The notes under the pieces were generated by a model. It did not search any database, had not been told where the DNA came from, and saw only the letters and a program-made list of their open reading frames with translations. From positions 69,286,379-69,350,378 of the forward strand of contig OY755236.1 of NCBI GenBank assembly GCA_963576725.1: 64,000 nucleotides of DNA, read 5' to 3'. The position numbers were made by a program, and so were the translations under genes. This DNA comes from Azorinus chamasolen (lineage: Eukaryota; Mollusca; Bivalvia; Cardiida; Solecurtidae). Of the stretch, positions 32,110 through 43,617 are shown piece after piece; within the stretch, counting starts at the first letter, position 1, and every line of letters starts with the position of its first letter.

Positions 32110-32215
32110 TGAATGTAGGACGTTTCGGCATAGGAAGTTTCGCCCCGGATGTTTCGACCCAGGACGTTTTGGCCATCTATTTATTCGGCCTAGGACGTTT
32201 CGGCAAAAATTGAAA
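32110..32215 (+). repeat. Degenerate direct repeats of GGACGTTTCGGC
   Basis: AGGACGTTTCGGC, GGAAGTTTCGCC, GGATGTTTCGAC, GGACGTTTTGGCC and AGGACGTTTCGGC occur within 100 bp. Such arrays are common at ends of some DNA transposons. No partner end found. Confidence 0.45.
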
Positions 32216-32682
32216 ATTTGTATTAAAAAGCAAAAATTGAATAATCAAAATCATTAAATAACTATATATATATGTTAAATATTGATATGTGGTCCATTTG
32301 TTTTGGTTTATACAGATCAGGATATTAGCTAAGCAGGTGACATATTCACACTTACTCAACCTTGGGTACAATGAGTGATAAAGAGGTGCTTTCAAATACT
32401 ATAGTCACATTGTTTAGTCATTAAAACAGCCCCAGACCACATAACTAATGATTTACTATCCCATTCAGTTTTGATTTTAGTCTTGGTCCAAACTGTTTGC
32501 CACTCACTTTATGCTTTTTGTTTTCAGTCAAAATGTTGTTTAGTTCAACTTTTGGTGGATTCAAATACATGTACAATACTGTAGTCACATAGTTGTTTAT
32601 TACCATGACCGGTAAAACAATATGAATTATTTATTACTTTGGTCATTATCAAAACTAGAGTATATAATACATTACATAACAA

Positions 32683-34271
32683 TATTACAGGGCCTCCGCT
32701 GGCGGTCGCCAAAATCGCCAATGGCGAAAATATTCATAATCTGGCGATAAAAAATTAAATCTGGCGAATGTTGTGGCGAAAGACAATTTTGCAAATTATG
32801 CCGAGGAATACAGACCCAATTTAGCTCTCTCGGTCAATTATCACAGCTTCTTCTGTTTGTGTGCAAAGCGTGTCAGTTGTTTACACAAGAATTTTACCTG
32901 GGGATTTCCCATGCAGGCACCGGATATCATGCGTGAAAGATGTGATTCTAGCTGGTTCCCAATTTGTGTCCTACTATTTTGTTACATGTAAGCAAACAAA
33001 TTATGCGGGAAACCAGTCATGTCAAAGATGGCGACATTGTTTGCAAGTTCAGCCGTGGGCAATTTGATTTCTTCTTGTGGCACGTTTATTACTCAAACGA
33101 GGGGACTGACACCTAAGGATTTGCATCAAAGGGATTAAAGAACGACAAACAAGACAATTAAATGGATTTGGCTTGCGATTATCTCGGGCAATTTGGGTCC
33201 GATCGGACTTTGTAGATCCACGGTAAGAAACAATTACACCACTTAAAGGCACTATTCAGGCTACTGTGTTAGTTCTCAGTTTGATAATTGGGAATAAATA
33301 ATTTGGATGTGTATCGTGTGTCCTATTATTAAAGATATATATTGTATGCTTTCAGTCTGTTAAAAAACAGAGTTTAAACAATTCACATTACAAATTGCCT
33401 ACTCTAGTGCACTCGCAGTGTTCTGAAACTACTAAAGGAAATGCATATAACAGAAACATTCCATATTTCTTTGTATAGCTTTAACTGTAGAGAAAATGAA
33501 TTGACCATTTTTTTTATCCTTATTGTTTGTGTTTAAAACTTTTTTAATTCAAAATATATTTGTTCAGAAATTATTTACTTGCAGTGAAAGTTAAAGCAGT
33601 TTTGAAATTTAATGTTATTAATCTTGTTAAGCAATATAATCTGAAACGGAGACATACACATACATGTTCGATACAAAACTGAATGGAAATTAGGGAAAAT
33701 TCCAATACTTAAATGTACACATAATTTTTTCTGTGACTTATCGTAAGTTTTTAATAGTACCAAGAGAAGATTTAATATTGTTTACAGATAAAAGTCGACT
33801 ATTACTTTATTTGTTTGTTTTATTTCAGATCTTCAAGTGGGGAGGAGAATCCCAGGCTTAAGATACTACTCCATCATCATAAGGAAGTGACCCTAAAATG
33901 ATCATCCACAGGGAAAACATAAAATGTAATGCAGAGTGCCAGCAAAGCAGACCATATGGCTATATGTTGAAGTTGATCCAAGACTGCCACCAGCATGATC
34001 AGACCCATAGGGATCAACATAGTCTTTATGTTGACATAAATTGTTACTATTATCAAAATAATAAAGGAAATGTAAACATACACAAGTTGGTTCTTCTGTG
34101 TTTAAAGTGTTACACATTTCATGACGTAGAATCTGAAGGAAAACTTTGGCTCTAACTTTGGCTCCAACAGATCCAAATTGGCGAAACAAAATTCTTATTT
34201 GGCACAAGTTTTTCTAATTTGGCGAAAGTGATGGCGCAAAGAAAAAAAAAGCCAGGGGAGGCCCTGTATTA
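32683..34271. mobile_element. hAT-like DNA transposon, 5-bp TSD
   Basis: Body 32688-34266 (1,579 bp). TIRs CAGGGCCTCCGCTGGC / GCCAGGGGAGGCCCTG match at 15 of 16, flanked by TATTA on both sides. CTGGCGA / TTGGCGAAA words repeat near both ends. A TTTGTTTGTTTTATTTCAG acceptor-like site at 33814-33832 precedes a frame that ends in TGA at 33898-33900, perhaps a relic exon. No transposase signature was found. It shares subterminal sequence with the 2725-4633 element. Confidence 0.65.
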
Positions 34272-35055
34272 CTGAATAAAACTAGATAGATCTATTATCC
34301 TCAAAAGGTGTGGATCAATTTTGACTATTCAATTTTTGGTGTGTCATACTTTATATCAGTTCCTAACAAAAACTAAATTCTGTATGCTTTATTTAAAGTG
34401 TATTCAATTAGTTATCTTCATATCAATATAAATATACATGTTTTCAAGTAAATTTTTATAATAGGTAAAATGAAGAACTAACTTCAGATAGTTTTAAAAA
34501 AATACTTTGACATTGTACATTTTAATAGTGATTTCCTATAAAAGTAACTTGATTTTTTCCATAATTGCTTATTCTACTCCAAGTCATTTCCATTGCATGC
34601 TTCTCTGCTAGTATAATTACAAGCAACCCTTCATAGATCTAGTTCCCTGTACTAACAGAATCTCGAAACATTGAAATTAAGTTGGCAGAGATTTAATATC
34701 ATTATTGTTTTGTACATTATGTCAATATTTGAATGCCGCTGAATATCTTTTTAAAAGATATTTCTTGTTTAAGATATCAATATGATTTTAGCAAGCCTTG
34801 CCTGCATTTACTCAATCTGCCCATAGAGTATTCCAAAACCAGGATTGCATCCACAGAACAAATTCAGCATTTCTTTTGGTAAATTAAAAAATATTAATGT
34901 TTCAGACAAAGTTTAAGGTCAGGTCAAGGTTAAGGTACCAAAGTTCTAAAAATGTTATGTGACACTTCAAAATCCCAAAATACATCCACAAAACAAATCA
35001 GGCATTCCTTAGATGAATCGGAAAAGAGTAATGCTTCAGACAAATTTTTGTTAAG
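34272..35055. repeat. AT-rich region ending in an imperfect duplication
   Basis: Mostly unassigned. CATCCACAGAACAAATTCAG at about 34850 and CATCCACAAAACAAATCAGG at about 34983 begin two diverged copies of about 130 bp. Each ends in GTTTCAGACAAA or CTTCAGACAAA. Confidence 0.4.
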
Positions 35056-35232
35056 TTTAACCAATTCCCACATATTGATGCCTTTTGACGCCTCTAAAAA
35101 AAGTCACTTTTTTAAACCATTGTGATAAATAGAGCATTTGCTCCTATATAGGAGCAAATGCTCTATTCATCACAATGGTTTCATAAAGTGACTTTAACAG
35201 AGGCAGAGAAAGGCGTATTTATGGAGGGAAGA
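35056..35232. mobile_element. H2 hairpin MITE
   Basis: TTTAACCAATTCCCACATAT to TTTATGGAGGGAAG. The centre has an extra TA (CTCCTATATAGGAG). Confidence 0.6.
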
Positions 35233-35642
35233 AATATTATTCACACACTTTATGCTTTTGGGAGACAGACGCATTTAACACTTTGCACAATATGTAATGC
35301 TTATGGAATAATAAATATCTAATTATGAAGTGTCTGTAACAGCCAAATATATCCTTGTTAATGTGAAATCATAAAAGTTAATTCAGACAATAAATATTCA
35401 AGCAATAAAATTCTTAAAGTGATAGTTTCTACTTGCAACTGGTTTTAAAAATGCCTAAAAATTACATTTATCATTTGTTTATTATGCTGAAAAGAAGTAT
35501 ATCATAAGAAAACCAGTCAAATAAACACTGATGAAGACAAAATTTCCATGTGTTTGATATCAAAGACTCTCTGGTATTCGCCAATATATTTAGTATCTCT
35601 TTGGTTTGTGTTTAAGTTTCATAACTCTTCGACATTAAAGGT

Positions 35643-35830
35643 GTAGTTCTAGGACTGGTCGGCCCGGTGTCAGGATAATGTGACTGGGTGGGGTGCCCTT
35701 GCCATGTACCTGCGGCAGGAGTATTCCAGTGAGGCAGAACTATAACTTGTCTCATGCGGGTGCCGTCTGCAAATAACTGAAATACTGTTGGTCGGACGTA
35801 AAACCCAACTCACTCACTCACTCACTCATA
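35643..35830 (+). mobile_element. Interspersed repeat with (ACTC)n tail, copy 2
   Basis: TAGTTCTAGGACTGGTCGGC, CCCGGTGTCAGGATAATGTG, GGACGTAAAACCCAACTCAC, then (TCAC)n. It is the opposite-strand partner of 25881-26052. Confidence 0.65.
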
Positions 35831-35976
35831 ACTCTTCGACATATAAGAAAACGGTTTATTTTGTATCACAGGGGCAATTTTCAAACTGACAATCTTCATA
35901 GTAATGATTGAACATTACAAATGCCAAGTTTAAGGATGTTATTGAAAATATGCTTTTACTGTAGGGACTTTCACTT

Positions 35977-36212
35977 TAATCCTTTCCTCCATAGGCTATT
36001 TTTAGATCCAACCACTTTGAATAAATCTACCGAAAAGGAGCACTAACTACAGAAAAGGAAATTTTTAGAATTTTGTAGTTTGAAACCATTGTGATAAAGA
36101 GAGCATTACAAATTTTGCTCCTATAGGAGCAAATGCTCTATTTATCACAATGGTTTCATAAAGTGACATTTACAGAGGCGTAGAAAGGTGAATTTATGGA
36201 GGAAAGGGTTAA
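35977..36212. mobile_element. H2 hairpin MITE
   Basis: TTAATCCTTTCCTCCATAGG to GGAGGAAAGGGTTAA, centre TTTTGCTCCTATAGGAGCAA. Confidence 0.65.
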
Positions 36213-36264
36213 CTAATATTCTATAACTAATATGGTGGAATGGGTTATAAAATTCAAAGTATCA

Positions 36265-36395
36265 AATGCTAAGATCCTAATGAGATGCCTAGTTAGTCGG
36301 GATCTCATCTGGATCCAAATTGTTTGCATATGTTAACACTAACTTGCTGCTTACTTGCTGCTAACTTACTTGCTGCTAATGTGCAAAGTGTAAAC
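36265..36395. mobile_element. H3 hairpin MITE, partial
   Basis: AAGATCCTAATGAGATGCCT, GGGATCTCATCTGGATCCAA, AATTGTTTGCATATG. Confidence 0.45.
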
Positions 36396-36647
36396 GGTTC
36401 TGGACAAAAACAGGAAAAAATTGTGTCGTTGAATGTCTTCTAATTGCTCAGGGGAGAAGTATTTTATGCTTATTTTGCAAAATCTAAATAATAAATGACT
36501 TTGGCATAACATTGTATAATTAAACAGCAATAACTACATAATCAAGTGGGAAATTAAGGACAAGAACTAACCAATTTATATATAGTTGAGAACATAGCAA
36601 ATTAAATTAATTTCTCCTCTCGTATGACTCCAGAGTAGGGAGAAAGC

Positions 36648-37085
36648 CCTCTCCTCCATAAATACACCTTTCTACGCCTTTGCATACAGAGTAAACCAAG
36701 ATCAGACCACTCCTACAAGACCATCTGATTAGGGTCTGCTCTGTTTGCTTGTGAAATAAAAAAGTTACTAGTTATAGTCTACTTTCAGTTTGAATGACCG
36801 CTCAGCCGTCTGTACATTTACCCCCCTGGTCATTGAGCCATTCGCCTTCAATATTGAGCACTGCTAACATATGGCGTGATTACGCAGCCGCAGTACCACC
36901 TAGTGACCCTCACAGGTACCCATTTTAACCCCTGGGTGGACAGCAGGCAACCTCATGTGGGTGGGAGACACTGAAAAGCATCTCTGAAATTTCGAGCTGG
37001 TCCAGCCGGGATTTGATCCCCCGGACTCCTGGGTTATCAGCTCAAAGCTCAACCACTAGGCCAAGTCACCACCACACAGATATGA
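36648..37085. mobile_element. H1 hairpin MITE cut by a SINE
   Basis: CCCTCTCCTCCATAAATACA, CATCTGATTAGGGTCTGCTC, TGTTTGCTTGTGAAATA, then the SINE, then CAGATATGATTTCA. The left TTAA is decayed. Confidence 0.5.
36762..37073 (-). mobile_element. tRNA-derived SINE, copy 2
   Basis: Same body as 27603-27922 in the same orientation. The head near 37000-37073 has TGGCCTAGTGG as A box and GGATCAAATCC as B box. The anticodon region differs (loop CTGATAA), so the head has diverged. Confidence 0.7.
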
Positions 37086-37395
37086 TTTCATTGATGGCCA
37101 TTATTTCCTGTTTTCATATGGCATTATACAGATGAAACTACAATGAACGCATATTTTCAATAATATCATAAAACTCGAGGTATTTGTTATGTTGAATCGT
37201 TATTATGAAGATTGTCAATTTGACCTTATATCAAACATGAACTATCACTATGTACTGTTTAGATATCGTGTGAGACAGCCATTATTCTATAACATTTTGT
37301 GGTTGTTTCTAAGAAGGAAATACGTCTGCTCAAAGACATGTAGGCCTATGATGCAATCATGCATGTAAATGCTTGAAATTAAAGGTAGTCAGTAA
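37086..37395. other. No feature recognised
   Basis: AT-rich. Short self-complementary patches only. Confidence 0.3.
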
Positions 37396-37399
37396 GATA

Positions 37400-37955
37400 A
37401 ATTAGTTATGCAGTGCTTAATGTCCCTAATATGAACTATACACTGCCAGCAAATATTCATATGGGACTCGGCTTCAAACAGTCTGATCATGGTCAACTCT
37501 GTTTGTCTACAGATCGAATATATGGATCTGGTTCTACAGTTTCTGCCATGGCAAAAGCATCCTATGTCATTCAGCAACAATTCAGCTAAGATATATTCAT
37601 GATAAAGTGTAGTATAATCATCTATACAGTCTACTCTCGTTTACTCCAACTGGGATAACTCAAAATGTTTGCAACTCCCAACTTTTTTCTCGGTCCCAAA
37701 TTATTTCCTTCTTTATCCATGTAATTTGCCTGCGGATAAGTCAAAGTTCGTTAACTCTAAATTTTTGCTTACTCCAATTAATTTTGATGGTCCCTTGAGA
37801 TTGGAGATAACGAGAGTAGACTGTATATTATTCCAGAAGCAATTAGAGCAGACCCTGATCAGAAGGTTCCTACAGTAGCTGTCTGAACTGGTTCTACTCT
37901 AATCACAAAGCTGTTAAAAGGCGTACTTATGGAGTAAAGGGATAAAATTAACCTC
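37400..37955. mobile_element. H1 hairpin MITE cut by a pogo-like MITE
   Basis: AACAGTCTGATCATGGTCAA and TTCAGCAACAATTCAGCTAA precede, and ATTATTCCAGAAGCAATTAG and GGAGTAAAGGGATAA follow the 37627-37823 insertion. Two H1 halves in different orientations may be fused. Confidence 0.45.
37625..37825. mobile_element. pogo-like MITE, 197 bp
   Basis: Ends CAGTCTACTCTCGTTTACTC / GAGATAACGAGAGTAGACTG flanked by TA. TAACTC and CTCCAA words repeat along it. Confidence 0.65.
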
Positions 37956-38087
37956 AAACACATTCAACAGTCTGGAAGTCAGAACGTGTCTCAAAGGGTG
38001 AATAAATAATTCTGGAAGCCAAAAAGTTATGATTCTTTTATAATCTTGAATCTAACATACTTGACTATGTAGCAAGAATTTAACCCT

Positions 38088-38312
38088 TACAGTGCGGGAC
38101 CCGAGTCACTAATGTCCTATGCAAACAGTGTAGACCCAGATGAGAGGGCTCCTAGGGGAGCCCTCTCATCAGGGTCTGCACTGTTTGTCATGTTACACTT
38201 TTCTTTAGAAACCATCCCTAAATATTCACTATAAGCTTGACCTACTTGAATTTTGGAAGAGTCCATTTGAAAATTCAGCGTTGTATTAGGGTTAAGACCT
38301 CAGGAAGACCCA
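38088..38312. mobile_element. H4 hairpin MITE, complete
   Basis: TTTAACCCTTACAGTGCGGG, TGCAAACAGTGTAGACCCAG, GAGGGCTCCTAGGGGAGCCC, GGGTCTGCACTGTTTGTCAT, ATTAGGGTTAAG. Best H4 copy. Same TTAACCC ends as H1-H3. Confidence 0.6.
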
Positions 38313-38342
38313 GAGAAAAGATGCAACACTAGAAAAGGATAC

Positions 38343-38650
38343 AGCTTAGACCTTTACCTCATGAATATTCATGCATGAAATAATGACATCATGAATATGT
38401 ATTAGATGAATTTTTCCAATAGTATAATTATGAACACTGTATTTTGGGCCATGGCAGAAACTGCAGAATCAGAAAAGTATACAGAATAGACCTGATCAGA
38501 CTGCTCTACAGTCTGGGTCTAGTCTGTCAGACTGCTCTACAGTCTGGGTCTAGTCTGTCAGACTGTTCTACAGTCTGGGTCTAGTCTGTCAGACTGCTCT
38601 ACAGTCTGGGTCTAGTCTGTCAGACTGTTCTACAGTCTGGGTCTAGTGCA
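38343..38650. mobile_element. H1 hairpin MITE with amplified arm
   Basis: CTTTACCTCATGAATATTCA, GACATCATGAATATGTATTA, GGCCATGGCAGAAACTGCAG, then a 31-bp minisatellite replacing the hairpin. Confidence 0.55.
38497..38645 (+). repeat. 31-bp minisatellite, five units
   Basis: Units at 38497, 38528, 38559, 38590 and 38621 contain CAGACTGCTCTACAGTCTGG then GTCTAGTCTGT. Each unit keeps a miniature palindrome CAGACT...AGTCTG derived from the H1 hairpin. Confidence 0.85.
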
Positions 38651-38812
38651 TGTGCACTGACATTTGCAAACAGTGTACACTGCTAAAGGAGCCTTCTGAT
38701 CAGGGTCTGCACTGGTTGACATTCAAAAATTCAAACTCATTTTGTAAATGGGCTCTACCGATAAAACAATGATTCCACATTGAACATTCAGCATTCAGAG
38801 GGTTAAAGGTAA
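38646..38812. mobile_element. H4 hairpin MITE
   Basis: GCACTGACATTTGCAAACAG, GCTAAAGGAGCCTTCTGATC, AACATTCAGCATTCAGAGGG and TTAAAGG. Confidence 0.5.
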
Positions 38813-39020
38813 TACAGTAAAACCTCTCTATAACAGCCACTAAATTGTGTTAATTAGCTGGTAATTAGGGCAGGTGGCTGCTTAAAGCAAGGTGAAAGTA
38901 AAACAGAACGCTCCAATAGGAGCGTTCTGTTTTACTTTCACTTTGCTTTAAACAACCACCTGCCTTTAACACAATATACTTGGTGTAATTTAGTGGTCAT
39001 TATAGAGAGGTTTTACTGTA
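38813..39020. mobile_element. P1 MITE, complete
   Basis: Body 38815-39018, TA on both sides, perfect outer TIRs, centre GAACGCTCCAATAGGAGCGT. Confidence 0.75.
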
Positions 39021-39059
39021 GCACTCCCAGGAACATCTTCTATTTCTTCTAAGAAATAA

Positions 39060-39310
39060 AAATCAGAATAAATCAATCAGTTTGGATCCTGATGAGACCC
39101 CCATGTTACTTGGCATTTAAACTGTTTGCAATGATTATTAATGATACACTCATAGAACATTCTTTGCATGATAAGTAATTGTGTTTTCTGTCTAACTTTT
39201 TGGCTACATATTCTGAAAATTGAAATTTCTGCAGTTTCCTAAAAACAGTTTGGATCCTAATCAGATGACAAGTCACTTATCATCCCATCAGGATCCAAAC
39301 TGATTTCATA
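39060..39310. mobile_element. H3 copies, degenerate
   Basis: CAGTTTGGATCCTGATGAGA, CAGTTTGGATCCTAATCAGA and CCCATCAGGATCCAAACTGA. One palindrome at about 39247-39302 is well preserved. Confidence 0.5.
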
Positions 39311-39779
39311 AGTCTCAACAACTTCACCACTAGCGTGTGAAGAGTTAAGGCCTGTAAATAATTCAACTTTCAAAAGTCAAAGATACAAGCATGACAATTT
39401 GGATGGTGCTGTTTCACTGTGGAACTGATAATAAAACTCAAACTAAATCCCACACACTCCATAACTGATGACTTCAGTAAAATATTTCCAAATGTCAAAC
39501 GTTTGTGCTGTCCAAAACACACATGTTCCCATTTACAACTTACTTTCATATAAAAATCTAGCATCTTTATTGTTTTTGCTCTGGTCTGTTGGTTTGTTGG
39601 TTGGTTTGTTCCCTTCGTTAATGTTTGTGATAGTTTTATAGCCATTGCATATGCATACATCAAACTTGGCATGCATGTGCAACTTATGGAGGCGAACATT
39701 TTTAGGGGTGACATATTAAGGTCAAAGGTCATATTTCACAAACACAGTCATATTGTTGATTTTGTTTTTAATACTTAAT
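39311..39779. other. No feature recognised
   Basis: A 120-codon minus-strand frame (39370-39732) has no recognisable domain and unlikely composition. Not called as a gene. Confidence 0.3.
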
Positions 39780-40012
39780 CCTGTACTCCATAGATTCATC
39801 TCTGAAAACAGAGTTCACATGTAGGAGCCATCTCATCAGGGTCTGTTCTGTTTGCTTGTGGAATAAAATAGATCTGCCATTATATATAGCTATATCATAT
39901 CATAATCAAACAGAGTATACTCTGATCAGACGGCTCCTAAAGGAGCTATCTCATCTGGTTCTACTCTATTTGCAAAGGCACAGAAAGGTGTATTAATGGA
40001 GTAAAGGGTTAA
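39780..40012. mobile_element. H1 hairpin MITE
   Basis: TAATCCTGTACTCCATAGAT, CGGCTCCTAAAGGAGC, GGAGTAAAGGGTTAA. Appears to combine two right halves. Confidence 0.5.
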
Positions 40013-40177
40013 ATGGGCTTTTCTGATACAAAAATTCATCTCTTGCAACATATTGTGCATGTTTGTGTGATCTGTTCCACACTTTTGGTTACTACATAGA
40101 TGTTGATCTGAATAGCAAAGGAGGAAAAACATTTTACTAGTAATTATTTGTTTGTTTATTTACAGCTCCATTCTGGT

Positions 40178-40437
40178 TTAACCCTTTCCTTGTTGAATAT
40201 TCAAGTATGAAATAACCTCATGAATATTTATTAGCTGATTTTTTTTATAATGGCATAAATTATGTACACATTATGTTCTGGTATTGGTAGACAATGTACA
40301 GTCAGATCTATTGTACTTTCATAAGCAAACAGGGCAGACCCTGATCAGATAGCTCCTGTAGGAGCCATCTGATCTGAGTCTACTGAGTTTGCAAAGGCGT
40401 GATTGAACAATTGTTTATATGAAGGAAAGGGTAAATT
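40178..40437. mobile_element. H1 hairpin MITE, complete
   Basis: TTTAACCCTTTCCTTGTTGA, AGCAAACAGGGCAGACCCTG, TAGCTCCTGTAGGAGCCA, ATATGAAGGAAAGGGTAAA. Confidence 0.65.
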
Positions 40438-40534
40438 GAACATTGAACCATTTCATTACCAGAATCAGATATTATTCAGAATTACTGTAATGGGGTTAAG
40501 TCAGGACAGGTAACTGGTGGAAAATCATCATGTG

Positions 40535-40606
40535 GGCAGGTAGCTCAGTGGTTACAATGTTGGCACAGTAAGCCAACAGCCCTGTGTTCATGTCCTGGTT
40601 ATGCCA
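40535..40606 (+). pseudogene. tRNA-Thr-like sequence (pseudo-tRNA or SINE head)
   Basis: A box TAGCTCAGTGG (40541-40551). Anticodon hairpin TTGGC-ACAGTAA-GCCAA is perfect and would read AGT (Thr). The T arm is decayed (GTGTTCATGTCC) and only about four acceptor pairs form. It is not a functional tRNA by these criteria. Confidence 0.5.
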
Positions 40607-41647
40607 CAATCTTTCAACTAACTGTACTGTTACAGTTTGGAGCCCAACTTAAGTTCAGATCATGTACATGCTTGATTTCTTTTGAGTTACGGCAAGTTCA
40701 TCAGGGAACAAGATGTGTTTGTGAAACACTATCCCCTGATATGACCTCTAACCCTGAAGTATGACCTTGACATGTCACCCCTCAATGAAGTATGACCTTG
40801 ACATGTCACCCCTCAAACTATGCAGCTTCATGAGATACACATGCATACCAAATATCAAGTCTGTATCTCTACTGGTTGAAAACTTATGGCCAATGTTAAA
40901 GTCAGTGACCTTTGACCCTGAAGGATGACATTGACCTTGACATGTCACACCTCAAAGTGTGCAGCTTCATGAGATACACATGCATGCCAAATATCAAGTC
41001 TCTATCTGTATTGGTTCAAAAGTTATGGCCAATGTTAACAAGAGGGCCATGATGGCCCTAAATCGCTCACCTGGTTACTATAGACTTATGCATACACTGT
41101 ATTTCTATGTAAAAATAAGTCAGCTTCAGATTGGGGCCAATATGAAACCAACAGCCATAATTTTAGGCCTGGAGGTTAAAATTTGAACAATCTTCATAGA
41201 GGAACATTAGGTGATGCTTCGTATAAATTTCAAAGGTCTGGGCCTTACAATTTCACAGAAGGAGGTTTTTAAAGATTTTCCTATGAAAAACTGATAAGCC
41301 CGGGGTGGGGCCAATTTGGTCCAGGGTCATAATTTGAAAAATCTTGGTAGAAACCATTGGATGATACTACATACCAAATTTCAAAGATTTAGGCCTTACA
41401 GTTTCGGAGAAGAAATTTTTTAAAGACTTACCTATAAAAAACTGATAAGCATGGGGCGGGGCCACTTTTGGCCCTAGGGTCACAATTTGAACAATCTTGG
41501 TAGAAAATCATTAGATGATACATCATACCAAATATCAAAGGTCTAGGCCTTACAATTTCGGAGTAGAAGATTTTTAAGATTTTTAAAAACAACAACCTGA
41601 TAAGCCCCGGGCGGGGCCGTTTTTGGCCAGGGGTGTTAGTGTGTGTG

Positions 41648-41680
41648 TGTGGGGGGGGGGGGGGGGGGGGGGGGGTGTGT
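41648..41680 (+). repeat. Poly-G run
   Basis: More than 25 G residues in a (GT)n context. Potential quadruplex. Length unreliable. Confidence 0.75.
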
Positions 41681-42108
41681 GGTGTTCATGATTTGAACAA
41701 ACTTGGTAGAGGTCTATTAGGTGATGCTTCATACCAAATATCTAAGCTCTAGGGTATAAGATTTTTAAAGGTTTTCCTATATAAGTGTATGTAAAACTGA
41801 TAAGCCCTGGGGCGGGGCCATTTTTAATCTGGGAGTAATAATTTGAACAATCTTTGTAGAGGGCCATTAGATGATGCTACATACAAAATATCAAAGATCA
41901 AGGCCTAACGGTTTCAGAGAAGAAGATTTTTAAAGATTTTCCTATGAAAAACTGATACGCCCCGGGGCGGGCCATTTTGGTCCGGGGGTCATAATTTGAA
42001 CAACTTGACCAATCTTTGTAGAGGACCATTAAATGATGCTACATACCAAATATCAAAGGTCTTAAGGCCTTAAGGTTTCAGAGAAGAAGATTTTTAAAGA
42101 ATTTAAAA

Positions 42109-43617
42109 AACAAGAGGGCCAGAATGGCCCTGAAGCGCTCACCAGACAATCAGAGAAGAAGATTTTCAAAGTTTTCACTATATGTTCCATTGAAAACTGC
42201 CCACCCCTGGGGCAGGGCCAATTTTGACCCCAGGCCCATAATTTATAAAAAAAATTGTAGAGGACCTGAACATGATGGTCTGTGCCAAATATGAAAGCTG
42301 TGAACCTTCCAGTTTCAGAGGAGAAGATTTTCAAAGATTTCACTATTTGTTTCTATTCAAAACTACCCACCCCTGGGGCGGGGCCAATTTTGACCCCAGG
42401 GCCATAATTTATATAACTTCTGTAGAGGACCTGAACATGATGCTCTGTGCCAAATATGAAAGCTGAGAGCCTTCCAGTTTCAGAGGAGAAGATTTTCAAA
42501 GATTTCACTATTTGTTTCTATTGATAACTGCCCACCCCTGGGGTGGGGCAAATTTTAACCTCAGGGCCATAATTTATATAACTTCTGTAGAGGACCTGAA
42601 CATGATGCTATATGCCAAATATGAAAGCTGAGAACCTTCCAGTTTCAGAGAAGAAGATTTTCAAAGTTTTCACTATTTGTTTCTATTGAAAACTGCCCAG
42701 CCCTGGGGCGGGGCCAATTTTGACCCCAGGGCCATTATTTATATAACTTTTGTAGAGGAACTGAACATGATGCTCTGTGCCAAATATGAAAGCTGAGAGT
42801 CTTCAAGTTTCAGAGGAGAAGATTTTCAAAGATTTCACTATATGTTTCTATTGAAAACTGCCCAACCCTGGGGCGGGGCCAATTTTGACCCCAGGGGCAT
42901 AATTTATATAACTTTTGTAGAGGACCTGAACATAATGCTCTGTGCCAAATATGAAAGCTATGAGCCTTCCAGTTTCAGAGAAGAAGATTTTCAAAGATTT
43001 CACTATTGGTTTCTATTGAAAACTGCCCACCCCTGGGGCGGGGCCAATTTTGACCCCCAGGGCCATAATTTATATAACTTTTGTAGAGGACCTGAACATG
43101 ATGCTCTGTGCCAAATATGAAAGCTGAAAGCCTTCCAGTTTCAGAGGAGAAGATTTTCAAAGATTTCACTATTTGTTTCTACTGAAAACTGCCCACCCCT
43201 GGGGCGGAGCCAATTTTGACCCCAGGGCCATAATTTATATAACTTTTGTAGAGGACCTGAACATGATGCTATGTGCCAAATATGAAAGCTGAGAGCCTTC
43301 CAGTTTCAGAGGAGAAGATTTTCAAAGTATTACTATATGTTTCTATTGAAAACTTCCCACCCCTGGGGCGGGGCCAATTTTGACCCCAGGGGCATAATTT
43401 ATATAACTTTTGTAGAGGACCTAAGGGTGAAGCTATGTGCCAAAGATGAAAGCTGAGAACCCTGTAGATTCAGAGGAGAAGATTTTTAAAGGTTCAAATT
43501 GTTGACGACGAACGACGCACGACGCACGACACAGGACGCACGACGCACGCCGACGGACGACGGACATCAGGCGATCACAAAAGCTCACCCTGAGCACTTT
43601 GTGCTCTGGTGAGCTAA
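42109..43617 (+). mobile_element. TC-b subfamily element, inner layer
   Basis: AACAAGAGGGCCAGAATGGC, CCTGAAGCGCTCACCAG at the start. Eight units of about 165 bp follow (AAAACTGCCCACCCCTGGGG, TTTTGACCCCAGGGCCATAA, AACTTTTGTAGAGGACCTGA, CAGTTTCAGAGGAGAAGATT). Then comes an ACGACGCACGACGCACGAC tract, hairpin GAGCAC-TTT-GTGCTC inside CTCACC...GGTGAG (43584-43613), and GAGCTAAAAA. It is related to, but distinct from, the enclosing TC-b. Confidence 0.7.

Noticed and set aside
33898..34207. Overlapping 85- and 101-codon frames on both strands
   Set aside because: They lie in the hAT-like element, on opposite strands of the same DNA, with no recognisable family.
39370..39732. 120-codon minus-strand frame
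   Set aside because: No motif, unlikely amino acid mix and no splice or start context. Judged chance.
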